A program made the translations under genes and the position numbers. From contig CAUJFI010000002.1 in assembly GCA_963170125.1 (NCBI GenBank), positions 1 to 40,409 of the forward strand: a stretch of DNA of 40,409 bases. The letters are read 5' to 3'. Positions 33,869 through 40,409 of this stretch are shown in pieces; within the stretch, counting starts at the first letter, position 1; each line of letters opens with the position of its first letter. Source of the stretch: Deinococcota bacterium (GTDB lineage: Bacteria > Deinococcota > Deinococci > Deinococcales > Trueperaceae). Below the pieces are notes generated by a model. It had not been told where the DNA came from and made no database searches. It saw only the letters and a program-made list of their open reading frames with translations.

Positions 33869-33890
33869 CAACGAGGACGCGTCCTCGTTG
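33869..33890. promoter_or_regulatory. 22-bp perfect palindrome, candidate operator
   Basis: CAACGAGGACG (33869-33879) is followed with no spacer by its exact reverse complement CGTCCTCGTTG (33880-33890). It begins about 18 bases after the -10 box, a typical roadblock position for a dimeric repressor. As RNA it would form a hairpin with a strained loop, so a DNA site is the likelier role. Nothing else is visible in the 180-base gap between the rluD-type gene and the SDR gene. Confidence 0.55.
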
Positions 33891-33964
33891 AGGAACCGCG
33901 GGCGCGCCGTTCACCGAGACGCGCGCCTGAAGCTCTCGAACCTTGCTTGGAAAGGGAACATCTG

Positions 33965-34744
33965 ATGAACTACCGCGAACTGTTCGACCTCACGGGACGC
34001 GAGGTCCTGGTCATCGGCGCCGGCTCCGGCATCGGACGGGCGACCGCCAAGGGCCTGGCCGACTTCGGCGCGCTCGTCACGTGCGCCGACAGCAACGGGA
34101 GCGCGGCGCAGGCCGCCGCCGCCGAGCTTGGGGCGGCCGGCTACGCGGCCAGCGCCGCCGCGGTCGACATCACGAACGCGTCCGCCGTGAGCGAGCTGGT
34201 CGACGGGATGCGGCGGCTGGACGCCGTCGTGTGCACGCCCTCCATCAACGTCCGCAAGCAGCTCCTCGACCTGACCGGCGACGAGTTCGACCGCGTCATC
34301 AACGTGAACCTCAAGGGCAGCTTCAACGTGATGCGCGCGGCCGGCAAGCGCATGGCCGAGCAGGGCAAGGGCAGCCTGGTCTTCTTCTCGAGCATCCGCT
34401 CGCAGGTCGTCGAGCCGGGCCAGGGCGTCTACGCCGCGACGAAGGCCGGCACGCTCCAGATGATCAGGGCGTTGGCCTCCGAGCTCGGCCCGAAAGGCGT
34501 CAGGGCGAACGCGGTGGCGCCCGGCGTCGTGGAGACGCCCCTCACGCAGCCGATCAAGGACCGGCCGGAGTGGTACCGAGCCTACGCAGACAAGAGCGCG
34601 CTCGGGCGCTGGTCGCAGCCGAGCGAGCTCGTCGGGGCGGTCGTCTTCCTCGTGTCCGACGCGGCCTCGTTCGTGACCGGTTCCCTCCTCTACGTGGACG
34701 GCGGCTGGACCGCGCAGGATGGCCGCTTCACCCCGCCCCTGTGA
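33965..34744 (+). CDS. SDR-family NAD(P)-dependent oxidoreductase
   Basis: Classical short-chain dehydrogenase of 259 residues. It has the Rossmann motif GAGSGIGRA at 18-26, the acidic D in CADSNG that favours NAD over NADP, NVNLKGSFNVMRAAGKRM, the catalytic S142/S143 in VFFSSIRS, Y156 and K160 in VYAATKAG, and the C-terminal DAASFVTGSLLYVDGGW. All active-site residues are present. The group oxidises polyols, sugars or hydroxy acids. ATG 33965 is used because it has AAAGGGA upstream; a TTG at 33947 is an alternative. It is the first gene of a unit with an M20 hydrolase (46-base gap) and an oligopeptide-type importer, suggesting a catabolic step. Confidence 0.87.
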   Translation: MNYRELFDLTGREVLVIGAGSGIGRATAKGLADFGALVTCADSNGSAAQAAAAELGAAGYAASAAAVDITNASAVSELVDGMRRLDAVVCTPSINVRKQLLDLTGDEFDRVINVNLKGSFNVMRAAGKRMAEQGKGSLVFFSSIRSQVVEPGQGVYAATKAGTLQMIRALASELGPKGVRANAVAPGVVETPLTQPIKDRPEWYRAYADKSALGRWSQPSELVGAVVFLVSDAASFVTGSLLYVDGGWTAQDGRFTPPL

Positions 34745-34790
34745 GCGCCGCGACGAGAGCGCAGGCCGCGCGGACCGCCGGCCGCCCGCT

Positions 34791-36050
34791 ATGAGCGCCT
34801 ACCCTACCGACCTCGCGGAGCGGGCCGCCGCCGCGGTCGACCCGGCGCGGGTGGCCGAGCTCGCGCAGGGGCTCGTGCGCGTCAGGAGCGTCTACGACGC
34901 CGTGCTCGGCACGACGGAGGCGGCCGCGGCCGCGTTCGTGGCCGACCAGCTGCGGGCGCTCGGCCTCGCGCCCGTGGTCGAGGAGGCGGCCCCCGGCCGC
35001 CCCAACGTCATCTGCGACTGGCACGGCACGGGCTTCGACGAGTCTCGGCACCGCACGCTCATGTTCGAGGGGCACACGGACGTCGTGACGGAGGGCGACC
35101 CGAGCAAGTGGCGGGTCCCGCCCTTCGAGGGGCGCATCGAGCGCCGTGGCGACGACGACGTGCTCCACGGGCGCGGAAGCGCCGACATGAAGGCCGGGGT
35201 GGCCGCGTGCATAGCGGCCCTCGAGGCCGTCATGCGCGTGGCCCCGGACCTAACCGGCCGCATCCGCCTCGGCATCGTCGCGGACGAGGAGGGCATGATG
35301 CTCGGCATCAAAGCCTTCATCAACAACGGTTGGGCGGACGCCGTCGACGGCTGCATCGTGGCCGAGCCCGAGGAGAACGAGCTCTGCCTCTTCCAGAAGG
35401 GCGCCATGCGCGTGAACGTGCGCGTCGTCGGCGTCATGAGCCACGGCGCCATGCCGTACGCGGGCGTGAACCCGAACCGGGGCGTCGCCGACTTCATCGT
35501 CGCCCTGCGCGAGTTCGAGCGGCGCGAGCAGGAGCGCCTCGGCTCCCACGAGTACCTCGGCCTGCCGTGGATCACGCCGACCGTGGTGCGCTCCCCCGCC
35601 TCGGGCGAGGCGCAGCTCAACGTCATGCCGGAGGAGGCGTACCTGGCGCTCGACATCCGGACGGTGCCGGGCCAGGACCACACCGCCATCGAGGCGGAAC
35701 TCCGCCGCATCGCGGCCGGGCTCGAGGCGCTCACGGAGCGCCTGCGCTTCCACCTGGACGTGTTCGAGTCGCGCCCCTGGACCCAGACCGAGGCGGACGA
35801 CCCGCTGGTGCGCGCCCTGGAGAGCGTCTACCCGGCCGTGCTCGGCACGCCGCCGCGTTACGGCGGCGTGCCTGGGGCGACGGACGGCACGTTCCTCTGG
35901 GCGTGGCGCGACATCCCGGTGGTGACGGTCGGGCCGGGCGACAGGACGATCCCGCACCAGGTAGACGAGTTCGTGCGCCTGGGCGAGGTCGTTACCAGTG
36001 CTCGCCTGTACGCCGCGGCTGCGGTAACTTATCTCTCGTCACACGCTTGA
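34791..36050 (+). CDS. M20-family metallohydrolase (ArgE/DapE/ACY1 type)
   Basis: Two-metal amidohydrolase or deacetylase of 419 residues. Metal ligands are visible as H95 and D97 in FEGHTDVV, D132 in GRGSADMKAGV, the E166/E167 pair in VADEEGMM, E192 or E194 in AEPEEN, and H389 in TIPHQVDEF. The dimerisation (lid) domain runs about 200-310. Family members free amino acids from N-acyl or peptide precursors, including acetylornithine, succinyl-diaminopimelate and acylated amino acids; the substrate here is not clear. ATG 34791 follows the SDR stop by 46 bases with no strong ribosome binding site. Together with the importer it suggests hydrolysis of an imported amide-containing compound. Confidence 0.87.
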   Translation: MSAYPTDLAERAAAAVDPARVAELAQGLVRVRSVYDAVLGTTEAAAAAFVADQLRALGLAPVVEEAAPGRPNVICDWHGTGFDESRHRTLMFEGHTDVVTEGDPSKWRVPPFEGRIERRGDDDVLHGRGSADMKAGVAACIAALEAVMRVAPDLTGRIRLGIVADEEGMMLGIKAFINNGWADAVDGCIVAEPEENELCLFQKGAMRVNVRVVGVMSHGAMPYAGVNPNRGVADFIVALREFERREQERLGSHEYLGLPWITPTVVRSPASGEAQLNVMPEEAYLALDIRTVPGQDHTAIEAELRRIAAGLEALTERLRFHLDVFESRPWTQTEADDPLVRALESVYPAVLGTPPRYGGVPGATDGTFLWAWRDIPVVTVGPGDRTIPHQVDEFVRLGEVVTSARLYAAAAVTYLSSHA

Positions 36051-36118
36051 AGACCGGAGTCGGTGCCCTGAACCGCCGGGGACCATTCCTCGACTACCGG
36101 TCGACTGGAGGACACCTT

Positions 36119-37645
36119 ATGGTCGCCATCCGCTTCCCGCTCGCTCGTCTCGGCGGCAAGGCGCTCGCCGCGGCGTTGCTTGCGAGCGCGCTGCTGCTCG
36201 GCAGCGCCTTCGCCCAGGACCCCGCCCCGGTCACGGGAGGCACCCTCACGGTCGCCATCACGGCCGACCCGCCCGGTTGGGACCCGACCGCCTCGACCTC
36301 GCAGGAGATCCCGCGCGTCGTTTACAACAACGTCTTCGAGGGCCTCGTCAAGTTCGACCGCACAGGCGCCATCGTGCCGGGCCTCGCCGAGTCGTACGAC
36401 ATCAGCGGTGACGGTCTCACCTGGACGTTCCACCTGCGCCAGGGCGTGAAGTTCCACGACGGCAGCGCCTTCACGGCGGCGGACGTCGTGGCCAAGTTCG
36501 AGCGCGCCCGCGACCCGGAGTCCGGTCACACCCACCCCGAGTACTACGCGGCCATCGACAGCATCGCGGCGCCGGATGATCACACCGTCGTCTTCACCCT
36601 CAGCCAGCCGAGCCGCGGCCTGCTTTACAACCTCGCGCGGCCCGACTCGATCATCTACCCCGCCGCGAAGGCCGACACGCAGCGCTCGCAACCCATCGGC
36701 ACGGGCCCATTCAAGTTCGCCTCCTACACGGAAGGCAGCGAGGTCGTGCTGGAGCGCAACGCCGACTACTACGTCGCCGGCGTGCCGTACCTCGACAAGG
36801 CCGTCTTCAAGATCATCGGCGATCCCAACACGCGCTTCGCGGCACTGCAGGCCGGCGACGTCGACCTGACGGGCGTGACGTCCGAGCAGTACCTCGTGCT
36901 CGGCGGCAACCCCGAGCTCAAGGGCACCGAGGGCACGATGACCACCGAGATCACGGTGGCCATGAACAACACCCGCGCGCCGTTCGACGACGTGCGCGTG
37001 CGGCAAGCCATCACCATGGCCATCGACAAACAGGCCATCGTGCAGGGCGCCTTCTTCGGCCTCGGCACCGTCATCGGCTCGCACATGAGCCCGTCAGAGC
37101 CCTACTACATCGACCTCTCCGGTACGTACCCGTACGACCCGCAGCGCGCCAAGGAACTCCTCGCCGAGGCCGGCTACCCCGACGGCTTCACCATCCACTT
37201 CGAGCTGCCCGAGCCATACAACATCGAGCGCCGCAGCGGCGAGGTCGTGGCACAGATGCTGCGCGAGGTCGGGATAAACGTCGAGCTCAGCGTCGTCGAG
37301 TGGGGCACCTGGATCCAGCGCATCTTCCTCGGTGGCGACTACGACATGACGATCATCGGGCACTCCGAGCCCCGCGACATCAACGTCTACGCCAACCCCG
37401 GCTACTACTACCACTACGACAACCCGCGCATCGGCGAGCTCCTCGGCGAGGCCGACGCCGCCAGCAGCACGGCGGCCGAGACGGCCGCTTACCAGGAGAT
37501 CGCCAAGATCATCGCGAACGACGCGGTGAACGTCTGGCTCTTCTCGCCGCCCGTCCTGATGGCCGCCAAGCAGAACGTCTACGGCTTCTGGACCGACCAG
37601 CCCACGCCAGCCATCGACGTGACCGAGGTGTTCAAGACGAACTGA
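36119..37645 (+). CDS. ABC transporter substrate-binding protein, family 5 (Dpp/Opp)
   Basis: Exported solute receptor of 508 residues. The signal peptide (KALAAALLASALLLGSAFA, cleavage after A32 before Q) has no lipobox, so the protein is soluble in the periplasm of a diderm. The SBP_bac_5 fold shows GGTLTVAITADPPGWDPT, the YNNVFEGLVKFD segment, LTWTFHLRQGVKFHDGSAFTAADV, RQAITMAIDKQAIVQGAF and the C-terminal VNVWLFSPPVLMAAKQNVYGF. The family binds di- and oligopeptides, opines, glutathione or plant oligosaccharides; the ligand is not predictable. ATG 36119 has GGAGG seven bases upstream, the strongest ribosome binding site of the operon. A hairpin follows the gene. Confidence 0.92.
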   Translation: MVAIRFPLARLGGKALAAALLASALLLGSAFAQDPAPVTGGTLTVAITADPPGWDPTASTSQEIPRVVYNNVFEGLVKFDRTGAIVPGLAESYDISGDGLTWTFHLRQGVKFHDGSAFTAADVVAKFERARDPESGHTHPEYYAAIDSIAAPDDHTVVFTLSQPSRGLLYNLARPDSIIYPAAKADTQRSQPIGTGPFKFASYTEGSEVVLERNADYYVAGVPYLDKAVFKIIGDPNTRFAALQAGDVDLTGVTSEQYLVLGGNPELKGTEGTMTTEITVAMNNTRAPFDDVRVRQAITMAIDKQAIVQGAFFGLGTVIGSHMSPSEPYYIDLSGTYPYDPQRAKELLAEAGYPDGFTIHFELPEPYNIERRSGEVVAQMLREVGINVELSVVEWGTWIQRIFLGGDYDMTIIGHSEPRDINVYANPGYYYHYDNPRIGELLGEADAASSTAAETAAYQEIAKIIANDAVNVWLFSPPVLMAAKQNVYGFWTDQPTPAIDVTEVFKTN

Positions 37646-37662
37646 GCCTTGGGGCCCCGCCC

Positions 37663-37676
37663 TGACGTACACGTCA
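37663..37676. promoter_or_regulatory. Inverted repeat after the binding-protein gene
   Basis: TGACGT-AC-ACGTCA, perfect 6-base arms, in the 152-base gap between the binding protein and the first permease. It may be an operator or part of the mRNA-end structure. Confidence 0.3.
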
Positions 37677-37690
37677 TCAGACCACGATTC

Positions 37691-37716
37691 GGGCGGCGCC
37701 CTCCGCGGCGCCGCCC
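37691..37716 (+). terminator. Strong hairpin between binding-protein and permease genes
   Basis: GGGCGGCGCC (37691-37700), loop CTCCGC, GGCGCCGCCC (37707-37716): a perfect 10-bp GC stem, no U tract. Hairpins in this position are known to protect the upstream mRNA and lower read-through, so more binding protein is made than permease. That role is inferred. Confidence 0.55.
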
Positions 37717-37797
37717 GACCGCGCCTCTGAACCCTCGAGCCACGCCCACGCCGCGCGAGTAGCCCGACACCCGCGCGTAGGAGACACGAGCGACCCG

Positions 37798-38742
37798 ATG
37801 CTGGCCTTCGCAGTCAGACGCTTCCTCACCGCCATCGTCAGCGTGTTGCTGGCCAGCCTCGTCGTCTTCTCCGCGATCGTGGCCATCCCGGGCGACCCAG
37901 CCGAGATCATCCTCGGGCTCAACTCCAGTCAGGAGGCGCGCGCCGCCCTGCGCACGAAGCTCGGGCTCGACGTGCCGGCGCCACGCCGCTACGTGGCGTG
38001 GCTCGGCGGCGTGCTCAGGGGCGACTTCGGGGAGAGCCTCAACTACCAGCAGCCCGTCGCCAAGCTGATCGGCGGGCGGCTGAAGGTGAGCGTGCCCCTG
38101 TCGTTGGGCGCGGCCCTCATCGCCACGCTGCTCGCCATCCCGTTGGGCATCCTGGCGGCGGTGCGGCGCGGCACGTTCGTCGACCCGCTCGTCGTGGCGC
38201 TCTCGCAGCTCGGCGCCGCCATACCCGGCTTCTGGCTCGGGCTCATCTTCATCCTCTACTTCGCCGTCGAGCTGCGGCTCTTCCCGGCGGGCGGCTTCAC
38301 GCCGTTCGCCACCGACCCCGCCAAGTGGCTCAAGAGCCTCGTCCTGCCCATGCTGGCGCTCGGCCTCGGTCAGGCGGCCGTCATGGTGCGCATGACGCGC
38401 GCCGCCATGCTCGAGGTCCTCAACCAGGACTTCGTGCGCACCGCCCGGGCCAAGGGGCTCGGCCGGCGCAGCGTGGTGCTCAAGCACGCCTTGCGCAACG
38501 CCATGGTCACCATCATCACGATCCTCGGCCTCTCCCTAACGAACGTCTTCATCGGCTCGATCGTGATCGAGCAGGTGTTCGCGCTGCCCGGAATGGGCCG
38601 GCTGGCGATAACGGCCATCGGCACGCGCGACTTCCCCCTGCTCCAGGGCGAGATCCTCGTGTACGCCGCCACCATCGTCTTCCTCGGCTTCCTCGTCGAC
38701 CTCTCGTATGGACTCCTCGACCCGCGCATCAGGTACTCCTGA
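37798..38742 (+). CDS. ABC transporter permease, DppB/OppB type
   Basis: First channel subunit of the importer, 314 residues. It opens with the classic AVRRFLTAIVSVLLASLVVFSAIVAIPGDPAE helix, and carries about six membrane segments and the coupling EAA loop EVLNQDFVRTARAKGLGRRSVVLKHALRNA that docks on the ATPases. VFALPGMGRLAITAIGTRDFPLLQGEI is a typical family segment, and it ends LLDPRIRYS. ATG 37798 is supported by homology of the first helix although GGAG is 14 bases away. Its stop shares one base with the start of the second permease. The substrate follows that of the binding protein at 36119. Confidence 0.92.
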   Translation: MLAFAVRRFLTAIVSVLLASLVVFSAIVAIPGDPAEIILGLNSSQEARAALRTKLGLDVPAPRRYVAWLGGVLRGDFGESLNYQQPVAKLIGGRLKVSVPLSLGAALIATLLAIPLGILAAVRRGTFVDPLVVALSQLGAAIPGFWLGLIFILYFAVELRLFPAGGFTPFATDPAKWLKSLVLPMLALGLGQAAVMVRMTRAAMLEVLNQDFVRTARAKGLGRRSVVLKHALRNAMVTIITILGLSLTNVFIGSIVIEQVFALPGMGRLAITAIGTRDFPLLQGEILVYAATIVFLGFLVDLSYGLLDPRIRYS

Positions 38743-39566
38743 TGGCCGGGCGACGGGTGCGGCTCGCGGGGCGGGGCAACCTGATAGTGGGAGCGGTGCT
38801 CGTAGGCGTGGTCGCCGCGGCCGCGCTCCTGAGCTTCGCCTGGCTGCCCACCGACCCGTTGAAGATGGACTTCGTGAGTCAGCTCAAGCCGCCCTCGGGC
38901 ACGTACGTCCTCGGCACCGACCATTTCGGGCGCGACCTGTTCTCGCGCGTGCTCGTCGGGGCGCGCTCCACGCTCTACGTCGGCTTCATCGCCGTCGGCC
39001 TTGCCCTGAGCGTCGGGGGCTTCCTCGGCGCCGTCGCCGGCTTCCTCGGCGGCGTGCTCGACGAGGTCGTCATGCGCCTCGTCGACGTGGCGTACGCCTT
39101 CCCCGCCATCCTGATGGCGCTGCTCCTCGCCGCCGTCTACAAGCCCGGCACCCTGACCGCCATGGTCGCCAGCGGCAGCGCTTCGGTGCCGATCTTCGCG
39201 CGCATCGCCCGCTCGAGCGTGCTCAGCCTCAAGGAGCGCGACTACGTCGAGGCCGGCCGCGCGCTCGGCGTGCGAAGCGGCCGGCTCCTGCTGCGCCACA
39301 TCCTCCCGGGCGCCCTGGGGCCGCTGATCGTGCAGGCGAGCCTCAGCCTCGCCGTGGCCGTGCTGGCCGAGGCCGCGCTCTCGTTCCTCGGCCTCGGGAC
39401 TCCACCCGACGTGCCGAGTTGGGGCAACATGCTGCGCGAGGCGCAAGGCTTCATGGCCATGAGCCCCTACCCCGCCCTCGTGCCCGGCCTCGCCATCGTG
39501 TGGACGGTCCTCGGTTGGAGCCTCCTCGGCGACGGGCTCAGGGACCTGTGGGACCCGCGGGCATAA
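38742..39566 (+). CDS. ABC transporter permease, DppC/OppC type
   Basis: Second channel subunit, 274 residues. It has an N-terminal helix (LIVGAVLVGVVAAAALLSF), the LGTDHFGRDLFSRVLVGARSTLYVG segment diagnostic of the DppC group, the EAA loop EAGRALGVRSGRLLLRHILPGALGPL, and the C-terminal FLGLGTPPDVPSWGNMLREAQGF with GDGLRDLWDPRA. ATG 38742 shares its A with the TGA of the first permease. The dppD/dppF ATPase genes that normally follow are missing; the next gene is a regulator on the far side of a 180-base gap. The ATPases must be encoded elsewhere if the importer works. Confidence 0.92.
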   Translation: MAGRRVRLAGRGNLIVGAVLVGVVAAAALLSFAWLPTDPLKMDFVSQLKPPSGTYVLGTDHFGRDLFSRVLVGARSTLYVGFIAVGLALSVGGFLGAVAGFLGGVLDEVVMRLVDVAYAFPAILMALLLAAVYKPGTLTAMVASGSASVPIFARIARSSVLSLKERDYVEAGRALGVRSGRLLLRHILPGALGPLIVQASLSLAVAVLAEAALSFLGLGTPPDVPSWGNMLREAQGFMAMSPYPALVPGLAIVWTVLGWSLLGDGLRDLWDPRA

Positions 39567-39673
39567 CGAGTTAGGCAACCGCCCAAGACAGTTAGGCGCA
39601 CCTCCCCAGGCGGCCGACCGGCGTCCGACGACGGATCCGACCCGCTCGAACCGAGCTTTGTCGCGTTCCGGCT

Positions 39674-39689
39674 GTAACGAGCGTGTTAC
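39674..39689 (+). promoter_or_regulatory. Inverted repeat before the LuxR-type gene
   Basis: GTAAC-N6-GTTAC (39674-39678, 39685-39689), overlapping a possible TGTTAC -10 box. The half-sites resemble those at 13041-13070. It could be an operator, perhaps autoregulatory. Elsewhere the 39567-39746 gap shows little besides the short ORF at 39705. Confidence 0.35.
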
Positions 39690-39704
39690 CTGGAGGAATG
39701 AAAC

Positions 39705-39719
39705 ATGAGAGCCCCATAA
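39705..39719 (+). CDS. Possible four-codon leader ORF (MRAP) before the LuxR-type gene
   Basis: GGAGG (39692-39696) is eight bases from ATG 39705, which reads M-R-A-P-stop. An overlapping ORF of ten codons starts at ATG 39698 but is too close to the GGAGG. The main gene has its own GGGAGG 15 bases after this stop. It may be a translational leader or chance. Confidence 0.2.
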   Translation: MRAP

Positions 39720-39746
39720 GGGAGAACTAACTCGGGAGGAAAGATC

Positions 39747-40289
39747 ATGGCCAGCAAGCCACCGTCGGTCAACATCATCGCAGCTGACGAGAGCTACCAC
39801 CGGTTGGTGCAGGAAGCTCTCGACCAGATCACGGCCTCCCCACCAAGGTGGCAGGCGGCCGCGGCCCAGCTGGTGCTCGATTTCCCCCTGACCTGGGCCA
39901 TGACGCGCATGACCGAGATGAACAGCGTCGAGCGCGCCAAGACGGTGATCGTCACCCAAGCCAGCCACCCCGCCTACCTCGACATGTTGGCGAGCCACCA
40001 CGTCTCCGGCGTCGTCGAGGTAGGCGACATGCGCATGCTGGTGGCCGGCATCTACGCGGCGGCCTCCTCCTTGCGAACGTACCAGTGGCGCAGTGGCCTG
40101 ACTTACATGGAGCTACGGGTCACCCGTCTGCTCCTCCAGGGTCTCGACACTGCGGCCAGCGCCGAACACCTGCGCGTGGCGCAGAAGACCGTCAACGCTC
40201 ACGTCTCGAACATCCTCAGCAAGCTCGGCCTCGAGTCGCGCACGCAGTACCTGGCGGCGCTCGTCGCCCATCACCCTGCCGTCCCCTAG
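39747..40289 (+). CDS. LuxR/NarL-type transcription regulator with degenerate receiver
   Basis: A 180-residue DNA-binding protein. The C-terminal helix-turn-helix (about 118-175: LTYMELRVTRLLLQGLDTAASAEHL, then VAQKTVNAHVSNILSKLGLESRTQYLAALV) matches the LuxR/GerE family, including the V-N-A-H recognition helix. The N-terminal part resembles a receiver: IIAADESYHRLVQEAL in place of the acidic pocket and LVLDFPL at the phospho-acceptor strand. It is shortened and lacks the conserved lysine (VVEVGDM in place of xxKxx), so normal phosphorylation is doubtful. No partner kinase is in the window. ATG 39747 has GGAGG seven bases upstream. It might control the adjacent transporter unit, which is inferred from position only. 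Confidence 0.8.
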   Translation: MASKPPSVNIIAADESYHRLVQEALDQITASPPRWQAAAAQLVLDFPLTWAMTRMTEMNSVERAKTVIVTQASHPAYLDMLASHHVSGVVEVGDMRMLVAGIYAAASSLRTYQWRSGLTYMELRVTRLLLQGLDTAASAEHLRVAQKTVNAHVSNILSKLGLESRTQYLAALVAHHPAVP

Positions 40290-40409
40290 GGCGGGCTCCC
40301 AGTACGCCGGTCGCGGCTGGGCAGCTCCCACGGCCCCGCCGCGACCCGGCCCCTCCATCACCCCCGCGCGCGCCACCACGCCGCCAACGCCACCGCCAGC
40401 AACCGCGCC
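40290..40409. other. Terminal 120 bases, no gene seen
   Basis: GC-rich sequence after the regulator gene to the window end. It has repeated GCCACC-like and CCGCC-like triplets near the right edge, possibly the beginning of another gene, but no supported start or domain is visible. Confidence 0.4.

Overview
This is a very GC-rich, gene-dense bacterial chromosome segment with no tRNA, rRNA, CRISPR array, insertion sequence or prophage signature that I could see. The best guess for the host is a diderm of the Deinococcota, possibly Truepera-like. Two things point there. First, many transcription units begin with a TAnnnT box 5-8 bases before an ATG or GTG with no ribosome binding site, which is the leaderless layout common in Deinococcus. 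Second, outer-membrane genes (LptF/LptG/LptD) lie beside ordinary housekeeping genes. The assignment is inference; no marker here settles it.

Left part (1-15 kb). Minus strand: gyrB with a good sigma-70-type promoter and a TTG start, then proA. Plus strand: an SDR-like protein divergent from proA. Minus: an amidohydrolase coupled to an enoyl-CoA hydratase, then a small RNHCP zinc protein. Plus: an ABC-F ATPase with an 18-codon leader ORF abutting its start and an unusual C-terminal domain, overlapping a DUF3810 membrane protein. Minus: an M3 oligopeptidase, then a PAS-PAS-GGDEF-EAL protein with a degenerate cyclase motif (GGDSF), an intact EAL domain and a long, possibly structured 5' leader.

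Middle (15.5-25.2 kb). Thioredoxin reductase on the plus strand faces a minus-strand run of nine genes: PATAN/DUF4388, trmB, DUF1684, pgeF, a NudL-type Nudix hydrolase, a triple-ATP-cone 2-phosphoglycerate kinase, ABC ATPase, ABC-2 permease and a SPOR-domain exported protein. Most junctions overlap or abut, so the run is probably translationally coupled, with a possible internal promoter before the ABC genes.

Envelope block (25.2-33.8 kb). lptF-lptG-lptD-lipoprotein form a tight plus-strand operon. The LptD-like protein carries four cysteines in its mature chain, a CxxC pair and a C-terminal CC pair, like the disulfide cysteines of proteobacterial LptD. plsX and an rluD-type pseudouridine synthase follow as a divergent pair with leaderless promoters.

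Right part (33.8-40.4 kb). A promoter followed by a 22-bp perfect palindrome precedes an SDR dehydrogenase, an M20 amidohydrolase, a family-5 solute-binding protein and two Dpp/Opp permeases. No ATPase gene for this importer is present. This looks like a regulated uptake-and-catabolism unit for a peptide- or N-acyl-type substrate. A LuxR-type regulator with a degenerate receiver domain closes the window.
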